Of a stretch of 64,000 nt of DNA, positions 1-7,611 are shown in pieces; positions within the stretch are counted from its first letter, which is position 1, and every line of letters starts with the position of its first letter. This DNA is from Streptomyces lydicus. Its GTDB lineage: Bacteria > Actinomycetota > Actinomycetes > Streptomycetales > Streptomycetaceae. The position numbers were made by a program, and so were the translations under genes. Below the pieces are notes generated by a model. It made no database searches. It saw only the letters and a list, made by a program, of their open reading frames with translations, and was not told where the DNA came from. The stretch spans positions 186,001-250,000 of the forward strand of contig NZ_JNZA01000014.1 in assembly GCF_000717345.1 (NCBI RefSeq). Reading direction: 5' to 3'.

Positions 1-783
1 CGGTACCACGAAGCGCTGGTGCACCCGGCGATGGCGGGCGGTCCGCACGCCCGGGTGCTGGTCCTCGGCGGCGGCGACGGCCTCGCGGTGCGCGAGATCC
101 TCCGCTACCGCTCGGTCCGCTCGGTCACCGTCGTCGAACTCGACCCGGGCGTCACGGAGTTGGCGCACTCGGACCCGGGTCTCGCCCGTCTCAACCACCG
201 TTCGCTCGCCGATCCCCGGGTGCAGGTGGTCACCGCCGACGCCTTCGACTGGCTGCGGCAGCAGGACGGGTCCGGCCGCGCCGGGCGCCCGGCGCCGTAC
301 GACGTCATCGTCTCCGATCTGCCCGACCCGGGGATCACCGCCAGCACCAAGCTCTACTCGCAGGAGTTCTACGGCCTCGCGGTACGGCTGCTGGCCGACG
401 GCGGACGGCTGGTCGTGCACGCCGGGCCGCCGGTGACCCGGCCGCGGGCGTACTGGACGGTGGAGGCGACGATCCGTTCGGTGGGCCTGGCGACCGTGCC
501 GTACCGGCTGCCGGGCCGGCCGGTGGACTTCTTCGGCGGGCCGGACCGGCCGGTGGACTCCGCCCGCCCGGCGCCCGTCGTCGCCCAGGCGGCCGGCCCG
601 CTCCAGTACTGGGGCTTCGTGCTCGCCGCTCGGCACCGCCCGCGGTTCGGCCTCGCGCCCGACGCCCCCGTGCTGGCGGGCCTGACGCTCCAGGAGTTGC
701 AGGAGGGCCGGCGGGGGGAGGCCCGGTGCCGGATGTCCGGCCTGCCGCCGTCGACGCTGATGCACCCGCGGTATCCGGACTGA
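1..783 (+). CDS. Spermidine synthase-like aminopropyltransferase, 5'-truncated
   Basis: The reading frame is open from the window edge, so only the last 260 codons are present. The visible part is the Rossmann methyltransferase-like domain of the spermidine synthase family. It starts with a YHE-x-L-x-HP stretch, followed by the GGGDG SAM/decarboxy-SAM loop (nt 67-81), an acidic strand ending VELDP, a DAFDWL segment and SDLPDP after the next strand. Many actinobacterial members carry an N-terminal membrane domain, which would lie outside the window. The family transfers an aminopropyl group to putrescine. Polyamine synthase activity of this protein is inferred from family only. The next gene starts 137 bp downstream from its own promoter. 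Confidence 0.85.
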   Translation, partial: RYHEALVHPAMAGGPHARVLVLGGGDGLAVREILRYRSVRSVTVVELDPGVTELAHSDPGLARLNHRSLADPRVQVVTADAFDWLRQQDGSGRAGRPAPYDVIVSDLPDPGITASTKLYSQEFYGLAVRLLADGGRLVVHAGPPVTRPRAYWTVEATIRSVGLATVPYRLPGRPVDFFGGPDRPVDSARPAPVVAQAAGPLQYWGFVLAARHRPRFGLAPDAPVLAGLTLQELQEGRRGEARCRMSGLPPSTLMHPRYPD

Positions 784-906
784 GCGCGCGCTGCCGCCGG
801 GGGGCCGGGCGGGCGCAGGGTACCGGCCGGGCCGGGGCGCCGGGCGGGTCCCGGGCCGGTGCGCAGAAAGTTGTGCGTGGGAGGGCACGGGTCCGGGGCT
901 GCTGGG

Positions 907-920
907 TAGGCTCCCATGTC
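907..920 (+). promoter_or_regulatory. Leaderless-type promoter of the CoxG-like gene
   Basis: A TAGGCT hexamer at 907-912 lies 8 nt before the ATG at 921 and there is no Shine-Dalgarno sequence. This matches the actinobacterial layout in which the -10 box sits directly in front of the start codon and the mRNA has no leader. Confidence 0.5.
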
Positions 921-1817
921 ATGGAGCATGAGGTGTACGTTCCGTTTCCCGTCGGGACCGTGCGGCAGGCGCTCACCGAGCCCGAGCGGGTGGCGCGCTG
1001 CGTCCCGGGGGCCCAGCTCGACGCCGAGGCGGCCGCGCACCGGCCCGAGGGCCGGCTGCGGCTGCGTATCGGAAGCTCCACGATCACCTATCGCGGCTCG
1101 CTGACGGTCAGCGAGCCCGGCGACGGCGCGGACGCGGCGGTGACCGTCGAGGCGAAGGGCACCGAGACGCGGGGCGACGGAGCGGTCGCGCTGACCCTGA
1201 CCGTCCGGCTCTCACCGGCCACCGAGCCCGGCCCCGGCACGACGCTCTCCTGCGCCGGCACGGTCCACGGCGACGGCCGGCTCACCGAGGCCACCGACCG
1301 CTCGGCGGAGTCCGCGGGCCGCCGGCTGCTGGACCGCTTCGCGGAGAACCTGACGGAGGACCTGCGGCAGCGGCCGGTGCCGGACGCCGGGCAGGCCGCC
1401 CGGCCCGGCGTCTTCGACACCGAGGTGCCGCCGCCCTCCCTGGACCCGCACAGCGACGAGGACGCCGCCGAGCCGGCGGGCCCGGGCGACCCCGCCGACG
1501 CCGCGGGCCCGGCCGACACCGCCGACGCGCTCGACGACCTCGTATCCGAAGACCGGGTGCCCGAACTGCGCGCCGAGCACGCCTACGGTCCGGAGGCGGA
1601 CGCCGCCGCTCCCGCCGAGGCCGCGCACGCCCGCCGGACGATGATCGGGCGCAGCGCGGAGGAGGTCGACCACGCCCCGCCGCGCGGCCGGTACGCCCCG
1701 GTCCCCGCGCCCGAGACCGGCGGCACCTCGGCCACCCTGCGCTGGGCGGCGCCGGCCGCCGCGGTCGTGCTGGCCTCCGCGGTGGTCGTCGGCCGGGTGC
1801 TGCGCCGCCGCCGCTGA
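921..1817 (+). CDS. CoxG/SRPBCC-family protein with C-terminal membrane anchor
   Basis: This is a 298-residue protein. Residues 1 to about 150 form a SRPBCC (START-like) domain of the carbon monoxide dehydrogenase subunit G type, opening with the characteristic EHEVYVPFP...VRQALTEPERVARCVPGAQ pattern. About 110 acidic, Ala/Pro-rich residues of low complexity follow, then one hydrophobic segment near residues 270-292 and an RRRR end. The tail should anchor the domain at the inner face of the membrane. CoxG itself recruits CO dehydrogenase to the membrane in Oligotropha, but no cox structural genes are nearby, so the ligand or partner here is unknown. The ATG at 921 was chosen over upstream in-frame starts because of the -10 box immediately before it. 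Confidence 0.8.
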   Translation: MEHEVYVPFPVGTVRQALTEPERVARCVPGAQLDAEAAAHRPEGRLRLRIGSSTITYRGSLTVSEPGDGADAAVTVEAKGTETRGDGAVALTLTVRLSPATEPGPGTTLSCAGTVHGDGRLTEATDRSAESAGRRLLDRFAENLTEDLRQRPVPDAGQAARPGVFDTEVPPPSLDPHSDEDAAEPAGPGDPADAAGPADTADALDDLVSEDRVPELRAEHAYGPEADAAAPAEAAHARRTMIGRSAEEVDHAPPRGRYAPVPAPETGGTSATLRWAAPAAAVVLASAVVVGRVLRRRR

Positions 1818-1869
1818 CCCGCGGTCCGGCGGCCGTCCCCGCTTCCCCTGGTACGCCGTTCCGCACCGC

Positions 1870-1881
1870 TAGGGTCGGAGC
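1870..1881 (+). promoter_or_regulatory. Leaderless-type promoter of the aldose epimerase-like gene
   Basis: TAGGGT at 1870-1875 is followed by 6 nt and the GTG start at 1882. There is no ribosome binding site. Confidence 0.5.
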
Positions 1882-2724
1882 GTGAGCACCGACGAAGACA
1901 CACAGCCCGCGCCCCCGAAGGCACCGGTGCGGCTGGCCGCCGGAGCGGCCGAAGTGACCGTCCAGCCGGACAACGGCTGCCGGATCGGCAGTCTCCGCGT
2001 CGCCGGTACGGAGCTGCTGCGGCAGGGCGCCAAGTACGGCTGTTTCCCGATGGTTCCGTGGTGCGGCCGGATCGACCACGGGCAGTTCCGCAACGGCGGC
2101 GAACTGCACCAGATGCCGGTCAACGCCGCTCCCCACGCCATTCACGGCACCGGCCGCAACCTGGCCTGGCGCACCGCGCGGACGAGCGCCACAGAGGCGG
2201 CCTTCACCTACGACCTCAGCGACCCGGCCGCGCCGTGGCCGTACCCGGGGCGGGTCACCCACCTCGTCGAACTGGCCGAGGACGGCGGCTCGCTCACCCT
2301 GACGATGGGCGTCGAGGCGGCCGCCGACTCGTTCCCGGCGCAGGCCGGCTGGCACCCCTGGTTCCGCCGGAACCCGTTCGGGGACGGCGCGGACGTACGC
2401 CTCGACTTCGCGCCCGAGTGGCAGGAGGAGCGGGGCGACGACCACCTGCCGACCGGCCGGCGGATGCTGCCGAAGCCGGGCCCCTGGGACGACTGCTTCG
2501 GCATGCCGGGCGGGGTGGACGTCACCCTCACCTGGCCGGGCCGCCTGGAGCTGAGGGTCACCAGCCGCACCGAGTGGGTCGTGATCTACGACGAGCAGGA
2601 GGCGGCGGTCTGCGTCGAGCCGCAGTCCGGCCCGCCCAACGGCCTCAACACCGCGCCGCGCCTGGTCACGCCCATCGACCCGCTGGAGATCTCCACGACC
2701 TGGAGCTGGCGCGAGCTGTCCTGA
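1882..2724 (+). CDS. Aldose 1-epimerase (GalM-like) family protein
   Basis: The 280-residue protein has the galactose-mutarotase fold signatures: an early strand with RIGSLRVAGTELL, then PWCGRIDHGQF, the HAIHG motif near residue 90 that carries a catalytic His, a second WHPWF His motif around residue 155, and a late EPQSGPPNGLN segment with the family Glu. Members interconvert alpha and beta anomers of hexoses. Homologues with these motifs can also act on other sugars or glucose-6-phosphate, so the substrate is open. The GTG start is fixed by the -10 box 6 nt upstream. The gene stands alone between coxG-like and pyrE on the same strand. Confidence 0.85.
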   Translation: MSTDEDTQPAPPKAPVRLAAGAAEVTVQPDNGCRIGSLRVAGTELLRQGAKYGCFPMVPWCGRIDHGQFRNGGELHQMPVNAAPHAIHGTGRNLAWRTARTSATEAAFTYDLSDPAAPWPYPGRVTHLVELAEDGGSLTLTMGVEAAADSFPAQAGWHPWFRRNPFGDGADVRLDFAPEWQEERGDDHLPTGRRMLPKPGPWDDCFGMPGGVDVTLTWPGRLELRVTSRTEWVVIYDEQEAAVCVEPQSGPPNGLNTAPRLVTPIDPLEISTTWSWRELS

Positions 2725-2754
2725 GCGGCCCGGCGGGGGCGCGCCGGCAGGCTC

Positions 2755-2767
2755 TAAGCTCATGGCC
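2755..2767 (+). promoter_or_regulatory. Leaderless-type promoter that decides the pyrE start
   Basis: TAAGCT at 2755-2760 is followed by 7 nt and the second of two in-frame ATGs (2768). The first ATG (2762) lies only 1 nt after the hexamer, before the expected transcription start, so initiation at 2768 is favoured. Confidence 0.45.
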
Positions 2768-3310
2768 ATGAGTGACGACGTGCGCGGCGCGCTGCTGCAG
2801 CAGATCAAGGACAAGGCCGTGGTGCACGGCAAGGTGACGCTTTCCTCCGGCAAGGAGGCCGACTACTACATCGACCTGCGCCGGATCACCCTGGACGGCG
2901 AGGCCGCGCCACTGGTCGGGCAGCTGATGCTGGACATCACCGCCGACCTGGACTACGACGCGGTCGGCGGGCTGACGCTGGGTGCCGACCCGGTCGCGAC
3001 CTCGATGCTGCACGCCTCCGCCGCGCGCGGGCGCCGGCTGGACTCCTTCGTCGTCCGCAAGGCGCAGAAGGCGCACGGCATGCAGCGCCGCATCGAGGGC
3101 CCGGACATCACCGGCCGCCGGGTGCTGGTCGTCGAGGACACCTCCACCACCGGCGGCTCGCCGCTGACCGCCGTCGAGGCGGCCCGCGAGGCGGGCGCCG
3201 AGGTCGTCGCGGTCGCGACGATCGTCGACCGCGGGGCCGCCTCGGCGATCGCCGAGGCCGGGCTGCCTTATATCACGGGCTACCAGCTCGGGGACCTCGG
3301 CCTGGCCTGA
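2768..3310 (+). CDS. pyrE: Orotate phosphoribosyltransferase
   Basis: The 180-residue enzyme transfers the phosphoribosyl group of PRPP to orotate to give OMP, the fifth step of UMP synthesis. It has the usual length and a type I PRTase core: a flexible-loop region with KAQKAHGMQRR and the PRPP-binding motif VLVVEDTSTTGGS at about residues 120-132, with two acidic residues before the TSTTGGS loop. The start is placed at the second ATG because of the promoter spacing, and no Shine-Dalgarno sequence is visible. It is followed by a parS palindrome and then fba on the same strand. It consumes the same PRPP pool as the purF gene further along the window. Confidence 0.95.
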   Translation: MSDDVRGALLQQIKDKAVVHGKVTLSSGKEADYYIDLRRITLDGEAAPLVGQLMLDITADLDYDAVGGLTLGADPVATSMLHASAARGRRLDSFVVRKAQKAHGMQRRIEGPDITGRRVLVVEDTSTTGGSPLTAVEAAREAGAEVVAVATIVDRGAASAIAEAGLPYITGYQLGDLGLA

Positions 3311-3370
3311 GGGCGGCCGGGACGGCCGAAGGGCGCGCACGCACCGGCCTGACCTGCGAGATTGCTGAGG

Positions 3371-3400
3371 GGTGCGCCGTTTCACGTGAAACGGCGCACC
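3371..3400. other. parS site 1 (ParB binding) in a 30-bp perfect palindrome
   Basis: The core GTTTCACGTGAAAC is at 3379-3392. It lies inside a perfect inverted repeat from 3371 to 3400, with the arms extended by GGTGCGCC on the left and its complement on the right. The core matches the Streptomyces/Bacillus parS consensus bound by ParB. The extended GC arms followed by CCTTT could also fold in RNA and end pyrE transcription. Streptomyces parS sites cluster around oriC. Confidence 0.85.
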
Positions 3401-3526
3401 CCTTTCGCATGACGGCTGGACCGGCGATGTGGAGCTCCCGGCCGAGTCTGGGAAGATGTGCCCGGCGCAGTGTCGCGCCCTGGTCAGGGCCAAGAACGCA
3501 CACCCGCACACCCAAGGAGCGGACAG

Positions 3527-4549
3527 ATGCCCATCGCAACTCCCGAGGTCTACAACGAGATGCTGGACCGGGCGAAGGCAGGCAAGTTTGCCTACCCGGC
3601 CATCAACGTCACGTCGACGCAGACGCTGCACGCCGCGCTGCGGGGCTTCGCCGAGGCCGAGAGCGACGGCATCATCCAGATCTCCACCGGTGGTGCGGAG
3701 TTCCTGGGTGGTCAGTACAACAAGGACATGGTGACCGGCGCCGTCGCGCTCGCCGAGTTCGCGCACGTCGTGGCCGCGAAGTACGACATCACCGTCGCGC
3801 TGCACACCGACCACTGCCCCAAGGACAAGCTCGACGGGTATGTCCGCCCGCTCCTGGACGTCTCCGCCGAGCGCGTGGCCAAGGGCCTGAACCCGCTCTT
3901 CCAGTCCCACATGTGGGACGGTTCGGCCGAGAACCTCGCCGACAACCTGGCCATCGGCCAGGAGCTGCTCGCCAAGGCCGCCGCCGCCAAGATCATTCTT
4001 GAGGTCGAGATCACCCCGACCGGCGGTGAGGAGGACGGCGTCACGCACGAGATCAACGACGAGCTCTACACCACCGTCGACGACGCGCTGCGCACCGCCG
4101 AGGCGCTGGGCCTGGGCGAGAAGGGCCGCTACCTGCTCGCCGCCTCCTTCGGCAACGTCCACGGCGTCTACAAGCCGGGCAACGTCGTGCTCCGCCCCGA
4201 GCTGCTGAAGGACCTCCAGGAGGGCGTGGGCGCCAAGTACGGCAAGTCCGCCCCGTTCGACTTCGTCTTCCACGGCGGCTCCGGTTCCACCGAGCAGGAG
4301 ATCGCCACCGCGCTGGAGAACGGCGTGGTCAAGATGAACCTGGACACCGACACCCAGTACGCCTTCTCCCGCCCGGTCGCGGACCACATGTTCCGCAACT
4401 ACGACGGTGTGCTGAAGGTCGACGGCGAGGTCGGCAACAAGAAGGCGTACGACCCGCGCAGCTGGGGCAAGCTGGCCGAGGCCGGCATGGCCCAGCGCGT
4501 GACGCAGGCGTGCGCCAACCTGCGCTCCACCGGCACCAAGATCAAGTAA
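3527..4549 (+). CDS. fba: Fructose-bisphosphate aldolase, class II
   Basis: The 340-residue Zn-dependent aldolase cleaves fructose 1,6-bisphosphate to dihydroxyacetone phosphate and glyceraldehyde 3-phosphate. The LHTDHC motif (His93, Asp95, His96) supplies the catalytic Asp and a zinc ligand. Later motifs include the EVEITPTGGEEDG segment, the SFGNVHGVYKPG zinc/K+ region and the phosphate-binding HGGSGST near residue 250. The length is that of the actinobacterial FbaA group. An AAGGAG ribosome binding site ends 7-8 nt before the ATG at 3527, so the 23 extra upstream codons that stay in frame are leader sequence. A strong hairpin follows the stop codon. Confidence 0.97.
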   Translation: MPIATPEVYNEMLDRAKAGKFAYPAINVTSTQTLHAALRGFAEAESDGIIQISTGGAEFLGGQYNKDMVTGAVALAEFAHVVAAKYDITVALHTDHCPKDKLDGYVRPLLDVSAERVAKGLNPLFQSHMWDGSAENLADNLAIGQELLAKAAAAKIILEVEITPTGGEEDGVTHEINDELYTTVDDALRTAEALGLGEKGRYLLAASFGNVHGVYKPGNVVLRPELLKDLQEGVGAKYGKSAPFDFVFHGGSGSTEQEIATALENGVVKMNLDTDTQYAFSRPVADHMFRNYDGVLKVDGEVGNKKAYDPRSWGKLAEAGMAQRVTQACANLRSTGTKIK

Positions 4550-4570
4550 TCCGTCCGTACGGACTCCGCG

Positions 4571-4598
4571 GCCCCGCATCTCCTCCGAGATGCGGGGC
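4571..4598 (+). terminator. Terminator after fba
   Basis: An 11-bp perfect GC-rich stem (4571-4581 with 4588-4598) and a 6-nt loop begin 22 nt after the fba stop. It has no T-run, as is usual in Streptomyces. Confidence 0.7.
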
Positions 4599-4639
4599 TT
4601 CGCCGTGCGTGGACCCCTGTCGCCGGGCAAGCTCACCCT

Positions 4640-6169
4640 ATGGGCGCACCGCGCGAGACCCCCGTTCCGGGCGGCGTACGGCTGGCCTCGGCGCAGGGCC
4701 GCTGGGTGCTGGCGACGAGCGTGCTGGGCTCCGGCATGGCGCTGCTCGACAGCACCGTCGTCAATGTCGCGCTGCCGAGGATCGGCGCGGACCTCAACGC
4801 GGACCTGGCGGTGCTCCAGTGGACGGTGACCGCCTACCTGCTGACGCTCTCCTCGCTGATCCTGCTGGGCGGCGCGCTCGGTGACCGGTACGGCCGGCGG
4901 CGGATCTTCGTCATCGGCGTGGTGTGGTTCGCGGCCGCCTCGCTGGCGTGCGGGCTCGCACCGAACGCCGGGGTGCTGATCGCGGCACGGGCGCTGCAAG
5001 GGGTCGGCGGGGCGCTGCTGACGCCCGGCTCGCTGGCGCTGATCCAGGCGGTCTTCCACCCCGACGACCGGGCGCGGGCGGTCGGCGCCTGGTCGGGGCT
5101 GGGCGGGGTGGGCGCGGCGATCGGCCCGTTCGTCGGCGGCTGGCTGGTGGACGGCGCCGGCTGGCGCTGGGTGTTCTTCCTGAACGTGCCGCTGGCGGCG
5201 GTGTGCGTCCCGGTGGCGCTGCGGCACGTCCCGGAGACCCGGCGGCACGACGCCGCCGCCCGCGGCGGCTTCGACGTGCCAGGCGCGGCGCTGGGGGCGC
5301 TGGCGCTGGCGGGGGTGACCTACGCGCTGATCGCCGCGGCGGAGGGCCTGTCCCCGGCAGTGGTGGTGCCGGCGGTGCTCGGCGTGCTGCTCGGGGTGGC
5401 GTTCGTACGCGTCGAGGGGCGCCGGGCGGATCCGATGCTGCCGCCCGCGATCTTCCGCATCCGGCTGTTCTCCGCGATCAACGCGGTGACGGTGTGCGTC
5501 TACGCCGCGTTCAGCGGCTTCTTCTTTCTGGCCGTGCTCCAGTTGCAGGTCGTGGCGGGTTATTCGGCGCTGCGGGCCGGCACCGCGCTGCTGCCCACGA
5601 CCGTGCTGATGCTGCTGCTGTCCGCCCGCTCCGGCGAGCTGGGACAGCGCCTCGGGCCGCGCATCCCGCTCACCGTCGGCCCGCTGCTGTGCGCCGCCGG
5701 AATGCTGCTGATGCTGCGGGTCGGCCCCGCCGCGTCGTACCTCACCGACGTGCTGCCCGCGATGCTGGTGCTGGGCGCCGGGATGGTGACCCTGGTGGCC
5801 CCGCTCACCTCCACGGTGCTGGCGTCGGTGGACGTGGACCGGGCCGGTCTGGCCAGCGGCATCAACAACGCGGCGGCGCGGGCCGCGGGGCTGGTGGCGG
5901 TGGCCGCGCTGCCGCTGCTGGCGGGCATGGGGCCGGAGGCGTACCGCTCGGCGGCCGAGTTCGAGGCGTCCTTCCGGCGGGCCATGCCGCTGCTGGCCGG
6001 CGTGCTGCTGGTCGGCGCGCTGCTGGCCTGGCTGACGGTCCGCACCGGGACGCTGCGCGCCGCGGAGCCGGAGCCCGGGCGGCGTTGCCACCCGGAGTGC
6101 GCCTACCACTGCGGGGTGAGTTCGCCGCCGCTCGACCCGGGCGAGCAGGAGCCGCGGGCGGAGCGGTAG
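4640..6169 (+). CDS. DHA2-family (14-TM) MFS drug exporter
   Basis: The 509-residue protein is built from about 14 hydrophobic helices. Motif D1 (LDSTVVNVALPRIGADL) lies in the first helix, with the family's LQWTVTAYLL in helix 2, then the loop 2-3 motif GDRYGRRR. Helix 5 carries a motif C-like GxxGxxxGPxxGG (GLGGVGAAIGPFVGG). These mark EmrB/QacA-type proton-coupled efflux pumps at the cytoplasmic membrane. The C-terminus ends in a short Cys/His-containing tail (CHPECAYHC), which is not part of the transport fold. No regulator is adjacent, so the substrate cannot be inferred. It begins just after the fba terminator, with a weak CAAGCT hexamer 6 nt before the ATG. Confidence 0.9.
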   Translation: MGAPRETPVPGGVRLASAQGRWVLATSVLGSGMALLDSTVVNVALPRIGADLNADLAVLQWTVTAYLLTLSSLILLGGALGDRYGRRRIFVIGVVWFAAASLACGLAPNAGVLIAARALQGVGGALLTPGSLALIQAVFHPDDRARAVGAWSGLGGVGAAIGPFVGGWLVDGAGWRWVFFLNVPLAAVCVPVALRHVPETRRHDAAARGGFDVPGAALGALALAGVTYALIAAAEGLSPAVVVPAVLGVLLGVAFVRVEGRRADPMLPPAIFRIRLFSAINAVTVCVYAAFSGFFFLAVLQLQVVAGYSALRAGTALLPTTVLMLLLSARSGELGQRLGPRIPLTVGPLLCAAGMLLMLRVGPAASYLTDVLPAMLVLGAGMVTLVAPLTSTVLASVDVDRAGLASGINNAAARAAGLVAVAALPLLAGMGPEAYRSAAEFEASFRRAMPLLAGVLLVGALLAWLTVRTGTLRAAEPEPGRRCHPECAYHCGVSSPPLDPGEQEPRAER

Positions 6170-6210
6170 CCGCTCCCGTTCCGCGGTCGCGACCAGGCAG
6201 ACTGGGGACC

Positions 6211-6624
6211 ATGGCCATTCACGAAAACCTGCTCGGGGGACCGCCCCCGACCCACCTGCCCGACGACCCGGAGCCGCGCGAGCTGCTCGCCGCGGGCACC
6301 GCGCCGGCCGATGTCGCCGCGAAGTACCCGACGTCCTCGCTGGCGTGGGCGCAGCTCGCGGACGACGCGTACGTGCAAGGGCGGGTCGTCGAGTCGTACG
6401 CCTACGCCCGCACCGGCTACCACCGCGGCTTGGACGCGCTGCGCCGGGCCGGCTGGAAGGGCCACGGCCCGGTGCCGTTCGAGCACGAGCCCAACCGCGG
6501 CTTCCTGCGGGCGCTGCACGCCCTCGCCCGCGCCGCCCAGGCGATCGGCGAGCAGGCCGAGTACGAGCGCTGCTCGACCTTCCTGCGCGACTCCTCGCCC
6601 ACCGCGGCCGACACCCTCTCCTGA
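6211..6624 (+). CDS. DUF3151 family protein
   Basis: This 137-residue acidic cytoplasmic protein begins MAIHENLLGGPPPTHLP and includes the conserved region ending GWKGHGPVPFEHEPNRGFLRALHALA. It is a DUF3151 family member. The middle part, with repeated Ala/Tyr helices (SLAWAQLADDAYVQG...SYAYARTGYHRGLD), looks like a short TPR-like helical bundle. The biochemical role is unknown. A CAGACT hexamer 7 nt before the ATG, with no ribosome binding site, suggests leaderless expression. The gene is followed by a strong terminator. Confidence 0.85.
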   Translation: MAIHENLLGGPPPTHLPDDPEPRELLAAGTAPADVAAKYPTSSLAWAQLADDAYVQGRVVESYAYARTGYHRGLDALRRAGWKGHGPVPFEHEPNRGFLRALHALARAAQAIGEQAEYERCSTFLRDSSPTAADTLS

Positions 6625-6630
6625 GCACCG

Positions 6631-6666
6631 GGCCCGCCTGGTCCGCTGACCAGGCGGGCCTTGCCT
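6631..6666 (+). terminator. Terminator after the DUF3151 gene
   Basis: A 12-bp perfect stem (6631-6642 with 6649-6660), a 6-nt loop and a short TTGCCTT tail lie just after the stop codon at 6624. Confidence 0.75.
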
Positions 6667-6768
6667 TCTCCGGGGACCATTGCGGAAGATGCCCGGTGGG
6701 GACCGGGGCCCCCGTGCCGACATGGCAGGGGCGGACCGCTACCCGGAGTACGTTTCGAGGAGACAGCG

Positions 6769-7611
6769 ATGTCCCACGAGGTAACCGGCGGGGCTCAGGA
6801 GCCTGAGACCCCGAACCTCGACTTCGCAGGTACCACCCCGTACGAGGACTACGTACAGGCCGAGGTCCTCACCCATCTCCAGCACCCGCTCTCCGACGAC
6901 CCCGGCGAGATGGTCTTCCTGGTCACGACCCAGGTGATGGAGCTGTGGTTCACGGTCATCGTGCACGAATGGCGGACCGCGGCCGAGGCACTGCGCCGCG
7001 ACGACCTGCCGGTGGCGATGGAGGCGCTGCGCCGCTCGACCTACGAGCTGGAGGCGCTGAACGCCGCCTGGAAGCCGCTCGCCAAGCTGACGCCGGCGCA
7101 GTTCAACGCCTACCGCAGCGCGCTCGGTGAGGGCTCCGGATTCCAGTCCGCGATGTACCGCAGGCTGGAGTTCCTGCTGGGCGAGAAGTCCGCCTCGATG
7201 CTGGTGCCGCACCGTGGCGCGCCCCGGGAACACGCCGAGCTGGAGAAGGCCCTGCAGGAGCCGAGCCTGTGGGACGAGGTGCTGCGGCTGCTCGCCCGTC
7301 GCGGGTACGCCGTCCCCGCGGCCGTGCTGCAACGGGACCCGTCGCTGCGGTACGAGCCGGACCCGGCCGTCGAGGCCGTCTGGGCCGAGGTCTACACCGG
7401 CGCGCAGGACTCCGAGCTGGTCCGGCTCGGCGAGGCGCTGACCGACGTCGCCGAGCTGGTCTGGCGCTGGCGCAACGACCATCTGGTCGCGACCAGGCGG
7501 GCCATGGGCGCGAAGATGGGAACCGGCGGCTCCGCGGGCGTCGCCTGGCTGGAGAAGCGGGCCCGCAAGAACGTCTTCCCCGAGCTCTGGACGGCGCGCA
7601 GCCATGTCTGA
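6769..7611 (+). CDS. kynA: Tryptophan 2,3-dioxygenase (heme), atypical active site
   Basis: The 280-residue protein opens L-tryptophan to N-formylkynurenine, the first step of the kynurenine route. The family signatures are present: EMVFLVTTQVMELWF near residue 47-61, FNAYRSALGEGSGFQS, and a C-terminal W-R-W-R...H...MG-x-K-x-GTGGSAG block whose His is the expected heme ligand. Position 54 is Thr where characterised enzymes have the active-site His of the HQ pair. An AGGAGA ribosome binding site precedes the ATG at 6769. The 3' end overlaps kynU by 8 bp, giving a coupled operon with kynU and a formamidase-like gene. The three genes together convert tryptophan to anthranilate. Confidence 0.9.
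   Translation: MSHEVTGGAQEPETPNLDFAGTTPYEDYVQAEVLTHLQHPLSDDPGEMVFLVTTQVMELWFTVIVHEWRTAAEALRRDDLPVAMEALRRSTYELEALNAAWKPLAKLTPAQFNAYRSALGEGSGFQSAMYRRLEFLLGEKSASMLVPHRGAPREHAELEKALQEPSLWDEVLRLLARRGYAVPAAVLQRDPSLRYEPDPAVEAVWAEVYTGAQDSELVRLGEALTDVAELVWRWRNDHLVATRRAMGAKMGTGGSAGVAWLEKRARKNVFPELWTARSHV

Noticed and set aside
2666..6628. A 1320-codon open frame on the minus strand
   Set aside because: It crosses pyrE, fba and the MFS gene antisense. It lacks family motifs and is a product of GC-rich third positions.
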